Shown in pieces: positions 1 to 5,609 of a stretch of DNA of 5,830 nt. Position 1 is the stretch's first letter, and every line of letters begins with the position of its first letter. The position numbers were made by a program, and so were the translations under genes. The notes beneath the pieces are model-generated. The model saw only the letters and a list, made by a program, of their open reading frames with translations, did not search any database and was not told the origin of the DNA. The DNA comes from JALNZF01 sp049793155 (lineage in GTDB: Bacteria > Nitrospirota > UBA9217): the NCBI GenBank assembly GCA_049793155.1, contig JBARBN010000202.1, forward strand, positions 1 to 5,830. Direction: 5' to 3'.

Positions 1-8
1 GGCGTGAG

Positions 9-374
9 ATGAGGAAAAAAGCATTAGTTATCGACGATAATGCAAACACTCTCGAGCTGGAAAAAGACCTTTTGGAGGTCGCCGGCTTCGAAGTATTGGA
101 AGCTGTAGATGCGTCCAGAGGGATTGCCATTGCAATAATGGAAAAACCGGACATTATCATTATGGATGTACGGCTTCCTGATATGCGCGGCACAGAGGCC
201 GCCAGGCGGTTGCGTCAAAACAAGGAAACACGCGACATTCCAATCGTTTTTGTGACTGCTTCGGTAATGGCGGAAGGCAAAGAAGAGATAAACGCCATAA
301 CGAACAGTGGATTCATCGGCAAGCCGATAGATACGCGCACCTTTGCGGATAAAATCGGTGAATTTATCAGGTGA
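9..374 (+). CDS. Stand-alone CheY-like response regulator receiver
   Basis: This gene encodes a 121-residue single receiver domain with no output domain, presumably a cytoplasmic phosphate acceptor or relay for a histidine kinase. All key receiver residues are visible: the acidic pair D9-D10, the phosphoacceptor D53 in IIIMDVRLPDM, the switch threonine T83 in FVTAS, and K105 followed by P106 in GFIGKPID. The length is normal for a CheY-type protein and the frame is intact. The ATG at 9 overlaps a TGA at 10-12 in another frame, so it may be translationally coupled to a gene ending just inside the left edge. Only eight bases upstream are visible, so the ribosome binding site cannot be judged. 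The next gene starts 43 bases downstream and also begins with a receiver. The kinase partner and output are unknown. Confidence 0.93.
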   Translation: MRKKALVIDDNANTLELEKDLLEVAGFEVLEAVDASRGIAIAIMEKPDIIIMDVRLPDMRGTEAARRLRQNKETRDIPIVFVTASVMAEGKEEINAITNSGFIGKPIDTRTFADKIGEFIR

Positions 375-403
375 GTTTTCTCCTCTGTTGGAAATTCACC
401 TTC

Positions 404-410
404 AAAGGGA
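404..410 (+). promoter_or_regulatory. Ribosome binding site fixing the start of the receiver-PAS-GGDEF gene at 418
   Basis: The purine stretch AAAGGGA lies seven bases before the ATG at 418. The open frame extends back to an ATG at 343, but that start would lie inside the preceding receiver gene, has no comparable ribosome binding site, and would add 25 residues unlike any receiver N-terminus. From 418 the protein starts MKDKPVILVVDD, exactly where a receiver domain should begin. Confidence 0.6.
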
Positions 411-417
411 CCTGACC

Positions 418-1431
418 ATGAAAGACAAACCGGTAATATTAGTTGTCGATGACCAGCTCCAGAACATCGAGCTTCTCGAAGCGCATCTGGTCACGCAGGG
501 ATATGAAATTTTTCCGGCGGAAAGCGGTGAAGAAGCGCTGGAAAAACTTTCCGGCAATCTTGTCGATCTGGTCCTGCTGGATGTAAAGATGCCGGGTATG
601 TCCGGCTTCGACGTGCTGGCAAAATTACGTGCTGATAAAAAAACGGGGCGTATCCCGGTAATTATGATCACGGCGCATAAGGAGAGCGAAGACAGGGTAA
701 AAGCCCTTAAGGCAGGATGCGATGATTTTATCTTCAAGCCTTTTGATAAACACGAGCTTTTAACCAGGGTAAGATCGCTTCTCAGAATAAAATTCCTGAA
801 CGACGATGAAGACGATTCCCGCGAATTCGCCGAGAGTATCATCAACACGGTGCGTGAACCCTTGATCTCCCTGGATCAGGACCTTCGGGTGGTCACTGTC
901 AGCCGTTCCTTTTACGAATTTTTCAAGGTAAAACCCGAAGAGACCGTGGGACAGCTTATCTATGACCTGGGCAATAAACAGTGGGACATCCTCAAACTGC
1001 GGGAACTGCTGGAAACCATCCTTCCCCAAAAAACGACCTTTGACAACTACGAGGTTGAACACGATTTTACCGGCATCGGCATGCGCACCATGCTGTTGAA
1101 TGCCCGGCAAATCACGCGAGGCGTGGGCAAGGAACGGATCATCCTCCTGGCCATGGAAGACATTACTGAACGCAAGCTGGCGGAGGAGCGTATCAGCGAA
1201 GTCATGGGGCAACAGCAGGCCATTCTTAACAACATCCCCAACAGCGCCTGGCTCAAGGACCGGAAAGGAACGTATATCGCGGTAAACGATCCCTTCGGCA
1301 AGGCGGTCGGCAAGGAACCGAAGGACGTGGTCGGGAAGAACGTTTATGATATCTATCCCCGGGAACTTGCAGTGAATTACGAAAAAAGATCCAGGGAGGC
1401 CATGGCGACGGGTCTGCGCACGTATTTCTAA
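418..1431 (+). CDS. N-terminal piece: receiver, PAS and truncated second PAS domain
   Basis: This is the 337-residue product expected if the TAA at 1429 is real. The receiver is complete: D11-D12, phosphoacceptor D55 in LVLLDVKMPGM, T85 in MITAH and K107 in FIFKPFD. The first PAS runs from about residue 139 (ESIINTVREPLI) to EDITERK near 251 and closely matches the last PAS of the downstream CheB-CheR protein. The second PAS begins near 263 and breaks off after TGLRTYF, before its final strands. Without the GGDEF domain the product could still bind phosphate but could not make cyclic di-GMP. The truncated PAS may make it unstable. It ends 36 bases before the next in-frame ATG. Confidence 0.8.
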   Translation: MKDKPVILVVDDQLQNIELLEAHLVTQGYEIFPAESGEEALEKLSGNLVDLVLLDVKMPGMSGFDVLAKLRADKKTGRIPVIMITAHKESEDRVKALKAGCDDFIFKPFDKHELLTRVRSLLRIKFLNDDEDDSREFAESIINTVREPLISLDQDLRVVTVSRSFYEFFKVKPEETVGQLIYDLGNKQWDILKLRELLETILPQKTTFDNYEVEHDFTGIGMRTMLLNARQITRGVGKERIILLAMEDITERKLAEERISEVMGQQQAILNNIPNSAWLKDRKGTYIAVNDPFGKAVGKEPKDVVGKNVYDIYPRELAVNYEKRSREAMATGLRTYF

Positions 1432-1467
1432 GAGTCCCGTCCTGGTCGGGACGGCAAGATTCAGCAC

Positions 1468-2049
1468 ATGGAGAAGATCGAAACACCCATCTTTAATGAC
1501 GCGGGAGCGGTCATAGGGATCATCGGAATCGCCCATGACATTACCGATCGCAAGGAAGTGGAAATATCGCTCCGTTACGACAGCACGCACGATATGTTGA
1601 CCGGCCTCTATAACCGGGCTTTTTACGATGAAGAGCTTGAACGGCTGGTTGATGGCAACATGTTTCCCCTGAGCGTCGTGATGGCGGACGTAAACGGTCT
1701 GAAAAAGGTCAATGACGCCCTGGGGCATGAAGCGGGGGATAATCTGATCCGGATGGCCGCCCGGATCATCCTCGAAGCATTCCGCGCCGAGGACATCGTT
1801 GCCCGCATCGGGGGGGACGAGTTTGCCGTTCTTCTTCCGCGGAAGGACAAGCACGTTGCGGAGGAAACGGTCAAGAGGATCATGAACTGCCCTGAGATCG
1901 TCAAGTGCCAGTTGAGCATTGCGTTCGGTATTGCCACTGCAGAAAACAAAGATCAGCTTGCGGAAGCGTTAAAGCTGAGTGACGAGAGGATGTACCGTCA
2001 TAAATGCGATCTGAAAAAATCGCAGGCAGGGATACAGACCTCAACATGA
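1468..2049 (+). CDS. C-terminal piece: end of PAS plus GGDEF diguanylate cyclase domain
   Basis: This 193-residue frame begins at an internal methionine (codon 351 of the intact gene) and carries the last PAS strands up to AHDITDRKEV, then a complete GGDEF domain. Visible features are the metal- and GTP-binding segment MADVNGLKKVNDALGHEAGD, an intact GGDEF signature at codons 465-469 of the restored gene, and an RAED at codons 456-459 matching the RxxD inhibitory site for product feedback. No EAL or HD-GYP domain follows. The bases before ATG 1468 show no convincing ribosome binding site, so independent translation is doubtful and this is better read as the severed half of the 418-2049 gene. 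As chemistry the domain looks competent. Confidence 0.8.
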   Translation: MEKIETPIFNDAGAVIGIIGIAHDITDRKEVEISLRYDSTHDMLTGLYNRAFYDEELERLVDGNMFPLSVVMADVNGLKKVNDALGHEAGDNLIRMAARIILEAFRAEDIVARIGGDEFAVLLPRKDKHVAEETVKRIMNCPEIVKCQLSIAFGIATAENKDQLAEALKLSDERMYRHKCDLKKSQAGIQTST

Positions 2050-2100
2050 TAACATATTTTTGATGCAGTCTTTTTATGAATGACAGTTATGATCGCAGCG

Positions 2101-2106
2101 GGAGGG
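2101..2106 (+). promoter_or_regulatory. Ribosome binding site for the CheB-CheR fusion, favouring the start at 2110
   Basis: GGAGGG sits four bases before the ATG at 2110, close but usable. The in-frame ATG at 2080 is preceded only by an AT-rich run with no Shine-Dalgarno-like sequence, so 2110 (MAKKQSPDRRP) is preferred. The gap of about 60 bases after the preceding stop contains no hairpin and T-run, so transcription from the upstream genes probably continues into this one. Confidence 0.55.
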
Positions 2107-2109
2107 CAC

Positions 2110-3351
2110 ATGGCAAAAAAGCAATCACCGGATAGACGTCCGGTAAGGGGCGCCAAAGGGCCAGGTCTGAAAAAGAGCCCGATTGCCCGCAAAGGCGGCA
2201 AGAGCGCCGGGCCGGATAAACCCTCTTCCAAATGCCTGCCCGGCCCGGCGATAGAGGGTCCGCCTGCTGAACAAGACCGATCGAACGAGAAAACGTTTCT
2301 TATTGTCGGAATCGGCGCCTCTGCAGGAGGGCTGGAGGCATTCACGAAGCTTCTGGAACATCTTCCGCACGATACGGGCATGGCATTCGTGCTCGTTCAA
2401 CACCTTGCCCCGACCAAAGACAGCATGCTGGCCGCACTCCTTTCAAAAGCGACTTCCATGCCCGTACGCGAGGTACAGGACGGCATGACCGTGGAACCCG
2501 ACCATGTCTTCGTCATTCCGCCCAATACGGCGCTGGCTGTTTTCCACGGCAAGCTCCGGCTTCTGCCGCGCGGCGAAACTCATACCCAGCATATGCCTGT
2601 TGATTCTTTTTTCCGGTCTCTTGCCGAGGACCAGGGGCAGAGTGCCGTCGGTATCATCCTTTCAGGGACCGGCTCCGACGGTTCCCTGGGGATCCGTGCC
2701 ATAAAGGCCGAGGGCGGGATCGTCCTGTCCCAGGACGAACAATCGGCAAAATATAACGGCATGCCGAAGAGCGCCGCCGCGACCGGGGTCGTGGATTTCA
2801 TCCTGCCCCCTGAAAAAATAGCCGCCGAGCTGGCGAGGATAAGCCGCCATCCCGTCATGACCCTTCTCACTGCCATGAAGACCACGCGGGTACGCGTGGC
2901 AGAAGAGGACGATCTGAATAGAATATTCATGCAGATCAGGACGGCCACCGGCGTTGATTTCACGTATTACAAACAGGCAATGATACTGCGCAGGATCTCC
3001 CGGCGCATGCTCCTGCATAAGATAGATGCATTGAAACAATACGTCCGTTATCTGCAGGAGAATCCCGAGGAAGTCGGGGTTCTGTACCAGGACATCCTCA
3101 TCAATGTCACTTCCTTTTTCCGGGAACCGGAGACGTTCACTGCGTTAAAGGACATCGTGTTCCCGCGCATCTTTGAGAACAGGTCATCCGATGCACCCCT
3201 GCGGGCATGGGTCCCGGGATGCTCGACAGGAGAGGAGGCGTACTCGCTCGCAATGTGTTTCTCGGAATTCAGTGAAGAGAGTGGTGTTTCCTACCCGATC
3301 CAGTTTTTTGCATCCGACATTGACGAGCGGCAATTGAAAAGGCCCGACTAG
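2110..3351 (+). CDS. N-terminal piece: CheB methylesterase and first part of CheR
   Basis: This frame gives 413 residues. After a charged tail of about 60 residues the CheB domain shows all three catalytic residues: S71 in GIGASAGG, H98 in LVQHLAP and D190 in SGTGSDGS. The CheR N-terminal helical domain starts near 265 (DDLNRIFMQIRTATG) and includes the RRISRRM stretch. The S-adenosylmethionine loop is at 367-376 (WVPGCSTGEE). The frame leaves the family pattern after FASDIDE (residue 406) and ends eight codons later at TAG in the non-homologous tail RQLKRPD. The methylesterase half could fold alone, but the methyltransferase is cut in mid-domain and would be inactive. Start 2110 is chosen over 2080 for its ribosome binding site. 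Confidence 0.82.
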   Translation: MAKKQSPDRRPVRGAKGPGLKKSPIARKGGKSAGPDKPSSKCLPGPAIEGPPAEQDRSNEKTFLIVGIGASAGGLEAFTKLLEHLPHDTGMAFVLVQHLAPTKDSMLAALLSKATSMPVREVQDGMTVEPDHVFVIPPNTALAVFHGKLRLLPRGETHTQHMPVDSFFRSLAEDQGQSAVGIILSGTGSDGSLGIRAIKAEGGIVLSQDEQSAKYNGMPKSAAATGVVDFILPPEKIAAELARISRHPVMTLLTAMKTTRVRVAEEDDLNRIFMQIRTATGVDFTYYKQAMILRRISRRMLLHKIDALKQYVRYLQENPEEVGVLYQDILINVTSFFREPETFTALKDIVFPRIFENRSSDAPLRAWVPGCSTGEEAYSLAMCFSEFSEESGVSYPIQFFASDIDERQLKRPD

Positions 3352-3371
3352 GTCTTTACCCGGACAATATC

Positions 3372-5516
3372 GTGCAGGATGTTTCTCCTGAACGGCTCAG
3401 ACGTTTTTTTACCAAGGTAGAGCAGGGATATCAGGTCAGCAAGGCCATCCGGGAGCAATGCGTATTCGCCAGACAGAACCTTATCAAGGCCCCGCCGTTC
3501 TCGAAGATGGACCTGATCAGCTGCAGGAACCTGATGATCTATTTCGGCCCAATACTGCAGAAAAAGGCGCTCCCGATCCTGCACTATGCCCTCAATCCGA
3601 AGGGCTATCTCATGCTCGGGCGGTCCGAGTCCATCGGCGAGTTTGCGAACCTTTTTTCCCTGGTCGATAAAACCGGCAGGATCTATTCTAAAAAGATATC
3701 ATCGACTATTTCGTATTTAGATGGGGAACGGGGTCATGTTCGTGAAAAAGCCGACGTCAAGAAAAAGGTGGAAGGGCATGCCACGGGCGGGACCGACATT
3801 CAGAAGGAGGCCGACAGCATCATCCTGAACCGATACAGTCCCGCCGGACTCGTAGTTGACGAGGACATGGATATCCTTCAATTCCGCGGGAACATCAGCC
3901 CCTACCTGAAACCCCAGCCCGGCAAGGCAAGCCTCAATCTCATGAAGATGGCGGGTGAAAACCTCGCCATGGAGCTGCGGGTCCTCATCCGCCAGGCCGC
4001 TGGAAAAGATGTTGCCGTCAGAAAAGAAGGAATTAAAGTCAGGCATAACGGTATTGTCACGGACATAACTATTGAAGTGATCGCATTTAGGACCCGCGAT
4101 TCCGGGGAGCGCCACTTTCTGGTCATTTTTGAGGACCGCATCGCGCCGACAGCGCGAGACTCGAAAAAATCGGGAAATGCCCAGGCAAAGATAAAAGGCC
4201 GGTCTCAGGAGGACCAGGTTGCCCCGCTGGCGCGCGAGCTCGCCGCCACACAACAGCACCTGAAGTCGATCATCGCGGAAAATGAGGCGTCTACCGAGGA
4301 ACTCAAGGCGCTGAATGAAGAAGTACAGTCCAGCAACGAAGAGCTGCAGAGCATCAACGAGGAGCTTGAAACGTCCAAGGAAGAGCTTCAGTCAACCAAT
4401 GAAGAGCTGAACACCGTGAACGACGAGCTTCAGAACCGCAATGAGGAAATCACGGAGAGCAATAACGATCTGCTCAATGTCTTGAGCGGCGTCGAGATCC
4501 CGATCCTGCTGATCGGGAATAAACTGCAGATCAGGCGGTTTAATGCCTCTGCGGGAAAGGCGCTGAACCTTATCGCCACTGATATCGGGCGGCCTGTTTC
4601 CGACATCAGGCCCAACATCAACGTTCCGGACCTTGACCGGATGATTCTTGAGGTGATCGACTCCCTGACAATCGGGGAACAGGAGGTCCAGGATAAGCAG
4701 GGACGCTGGTACTCCATGACGATACGGCCGTACAAGACCATTGACAACAGGATCGACGGCGCAATAGTGACCCTTGAAGACATCAATAGCCTGAAACTCG
4801 GCACGCTGCGAATTCAGGAAGCCCGTGATTATGCAGATGCGATCGTCGAAACCGTGCGGGAACCCCTTATCGTATTGAGCAAAGACCTGCGGGTGGTCAC
4901 TGCAAACCAGGCGTACTATAAGAGCTTTCAAGCCACGCCGGAGGCGGTAGAGAACAAATTCTTTTACGAGCTGCAAGACGGGCGCTGGAACGTCCCGATG
5001 CTCAGGAGTCTGCTTGAGGATATCCTTGAGAAAAATACGTTCTTCAACGACTTCGTTGTCGATAACGAGACGTCTGACATCGGTCGCAGGATCATGCTCC
5101 TGAATGCGCGAAGGGTAGTCCGGGAAGGGTCTGAAGCCCCGTTGATCCTCTTGCCGTGGAAGATATCACCGCGCGGCGAATTGCGGAAGAGGAGCGGGAC
5201 AAGAGCGATCTTGATCGAAAGGAAGCGCTTTCCAAGGTCAAGAAGCTGGCTGGAATGCTGCCGATCTGCTCTTCGTGCAAGAAGATACGCAATGACAAGG
5301 GTTATTGGGAGCAGATCGAGGCCTATATCAGAGATCATTCCGAGGCGGAATTCAGCCACGGCATCTGTCCCGAGTGTGCGGTCAAGTTTTATCCGGAATA
5401 CTTTGAGAAACCGGGGAAGGATAAATAACGGTGTCGCTCATCGCTTCAGACAAAAAACGCAGCTCCGTGCGTTGCCAGACGCTGCCGGGAATCTTTTCGA
5501 TCCCATCATCAGTTGA
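3372..5516 (+). CDS. Central piece: CheR C-terminus, PAS domains and coiled coil
   Basis: The true homologous frame begins at 3327 (AAIEKARLGLYP), just after the first lesion, and is real up to about 5150. The GTG at 3372 is only the first available start, coding an internal valine with no evident ribosome binding site. The frame carries the CheR end (FSKMDLISCRNLMIYF near 471-479, then NPKGYLMLGRSESIG), a PAS-like domain (NRYSPAGLVVDEDMDILQFRG), a coiled coil, a PAS of the type usual in CheB-CheR hybrids (IPILLIGNKLQIRRFN) and most of a third PAS. After 5150 the translation turns into arginine- and serine-rich sequence to 5516, which is an out-of-frame artefact running through the real stop and into the terminator. 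The last 121 or so residues should be ignored. Confidence 0.75.
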   Translation: MQDVSPERLRRFFTKVEQGYQVSKAIREQCVFARQNLIKAPPFSKMDLISCRNLMIYFGPILQKKALPILHYALNPKGYLMLGRSESIGEFANLFSLVDKTGRIYSKKISSTISYLDGERGHVREKADVKKKVEGHATGGTDIQKEADSIILNRYSPAGLVVDEDMDILQFRGNISPYLKPQPGKASLNLMKMAGENLAMELRVLIRQAAGKDVAVRKEGIKVRHNGIVTDITIEVIAFRTRDSGERHFLVIFEDRIAPTARDSKKSGNAQAKIKGRSQEDQVAPLARELAATQQHLKSIIAENEASTEELKALNEEVQSSNEELQSINEELETSKEELQSTNEELNTVNDELQNRNEEITESNNDLLNVLSGVEIPILLIGNKLQIRRFNASAGKALNLIATDIGRPVSDIRPNINVPDLDRMILEVIDSLTIGEQEVQDKQGRWYSMTIRPYKTIDNRIDGAIVTLEDINSLKLGTLRIQEARDYADAIVETVREPLIVLSKDLRVVTANQAYYKSFQATPEAVENKFFYELQDGRWNVPMLRSLLEDILEKNTFFNDFVVDNETSDIGRRIMLLNARRVVREGSEAPLILLPWKISPRGELRKRSGTRAILIERKRFPRSRSWLECCRSALRARRYAMTRVIGSRSRPISEIIPRRNSATASVPSVRSSFIRNTLRNRGRINNGVAHRFRQKTQLRALPDAAGNLFDPIIS
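4314..4460 (+). repeat. Seven tandem 21-base units encoding an NEEL-type heptad coiled coil
   Basis: Seven consecutive seven-residue units follow the pattern N-E-E-L-x-x-x: NEEVQSS, NEELQSI, NEELETS, KEELQST, NEELNTV, NDELQNR, NEEITES. They occupy about residues 736-784 of the restored protein. At DNA level the units share GAAGAGCT-like cores but have diverged at third positions. Such a helix between sensor domains is typical of CheB-CheR-PAS hybrids and probably mediates dimerisation and signal transmission from the PAS domains. The frame is undisturbed across all units. Confidence 0.85.
5156..5428 (+). CDS. C-terminal piece: end of PAS plus CxxC/CxxC putative metal-binding module
   Basis: After the second frameshift the genuine protein continues in this frame, from codon 5150 (LAVEDITARR) to TAA at 5426-5428. 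The GTG at 5156 is an internal valine and not a likely start. It comprises the closing PAS strand, a short charged helix, and a module with cysteines at restored residues 1054, 1057, 1087 and 1090 (CSSC and CPEC, 29 residues apart), plus a conserved-looking SHG before the second pair. I recognise this type of tail from PAS or GAF sensor proteins of Geobacter-like bacteria, but its role is not established to my knowledge. Four cysteines suggest zinc or iron-sulfur binding, which is inference. It replaces the histidine kinase domain often found at the end of CheB-CheR-PAS proteins. Confidence 0.75.
   Translation: MEDITARRIAEEERDKSDLDRKEALSKVKKLAGMLPICSSCKKIRNDKGYWEQIEAYIRDHSEAEFSHGICPECAVKFYPEYFEKPGKDK
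5452..5473 (-). terminator. Possible weak terminator for the minus-strand transporter gene
   Basis: Read on the minus strand, AACGCA, a six-base loop and TGCGTT form a short hairpin whose end merges into a run of six T. It lies about 140 bases past the stop of the convergent transporter gene. The stem is only six pairs and shares its last two T with the run, so strength is doubtful and it may be chance. Confidence 0.3.
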
Positions 5517-5531
5517 TGATGGGTTTTTTTT
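5502..5531 (+). terminator. Intrinsic terminator closing the signalling operon
   Basis: A perfect nine-base-pair stem (CCCATCATC with GATGATGGG, loop AGTT) is followed directly by eight T. It lies 73 bases after the stop of the CheB-CheR gene and before the convergent transporter gene. On the minus strand the same hairpin is not followed by a T-run, so it works in the plus direction only. Confidence 0.9.
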
Positions 5532-5538
5532 ATGGTCA

Positions 5539-5600
5539 GCCCGGGTTGCATCATTCCGCGCCTACGATGTGGTCTTTTTTGCTTGATGAGTAACCTGGGC
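5539..5600. repeat. Imperfect inverted repeat between the convergent genes
   Basis: GCCCGGGTT at 5539-5547 pairs with AACCTGGGC at 5592-5600 over nine positions, one of them a G-T pair, around a 44-base loop. The left arm contains the palindrome CCCGGG. There is no adjacent T-run that would make it a terminator. The function is unknown and it may be chance. Confidence 0.3.
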
Positions 5601-5609
5601 GAAGGAATT

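Larger units (their letters stand above)
418..2049 (+). pseudogene. Receiver-PAS-PAS-GGDEF diguanylate cyclase, interrupted by one in-frame TAA
   Basis: Read through the TAA at 1429-1431, this is one frame of 543 codons. The order is receiver (about residues 5-123), PAS (about 139-251), PAS (about 263-380) and GGDEF (about 385-535). A protein of this kind would condense two GTP to cyclic di-GMP under control of receiver phosphorylation and PAS signals, in the cytoplasm; no membrane segment is visible. Codons 339-350 after the stop translate to ESRPGRDGKIQH, the usual strand-turn of a PAS domain, and run directly into the PAS end at HDITDRK. The stop is therefore a lesion within one gene and not a boundary between two. 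A single base change, for example GAA to TAA, would explain it. Sequencing error is the main alternative to genuine inactivation. Confidence 0.82.
2110..5428 (+). pseudogene. CheB-CheR-PAS chemotaxis-type fusion protein with two single-base frameshifts
   Basis: With one base restored near 3327 and one near 5150, this is a single frame of about 1106 residues. The order is a basic proline/glycine-rich tail (1-60), CheB methylesterase (about 65-255), CheR methyltransferase (about 265-550), PAS-like domain (about 567-678), coiled coil (about 700-785), PAS (about 785-898), PAS (910-1028), then a CxxC/CxxC module (1029-1106). CheB removes and CheR adds methyl groups on receptor glutamates; in such fusions the true substrates are usually unknown. 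No receiver, transmembrane segment or histidine kinase domain is seen. Both breaks occur inside conserved blocks and the protein continues exactly in the shifted frame, so this is one gene. Real decay and assembly error are both possible. Confidence 0.85.

Noticed and set aside
343..417. Upstream ATG at 343 as the start of the receiver-PAS-GGDEF gene
   Set aside because: It overlaps the end of the first receiver gene, lacks a ribosome binding site and adds residues with no receiver homology; ATG 418 has a ribosome binding site and starts exactly at the domain edge.
1432..1467. Short intergenic gap between two separate genes
   Set aside because: It translates in frame as the missing PAS segment, so it is coding sequence and not spacer.
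760..1854. Long minus-strand open frame of 364 codons
   Set aside because: It lies antisense to well-conserved receiver, PAS and GGDEF coding sequence, and its translation resembles no family I know; it is a shadow produced by the codon bias of the real gene.
2060..2093. Sigma-70 promoter before the CheB-CheR gene (TTGATG and TATGAT)
   Set aside because: The spacer is about 22 bases and the -10-like element lies too close to the start codon at 2110, so it is not a credible promoter for this gene.
3322..3351. Programmed ribosomal frameshifting at the CheR break
   Set aside because: No slippery heptamer or clear downstream structure is visible, and the shift falls inside a catalytic domain, which argues for a lesion or sequencing error.
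5151..5516. Arginine- and serine-rich C-terminal extension of the central CheB-CheR frame
   Set aside because: It is out of frame after the one-base loss near 5150, while the alternative frame continues the PAS domain perfectly. It also runs into the terminator hairpin.
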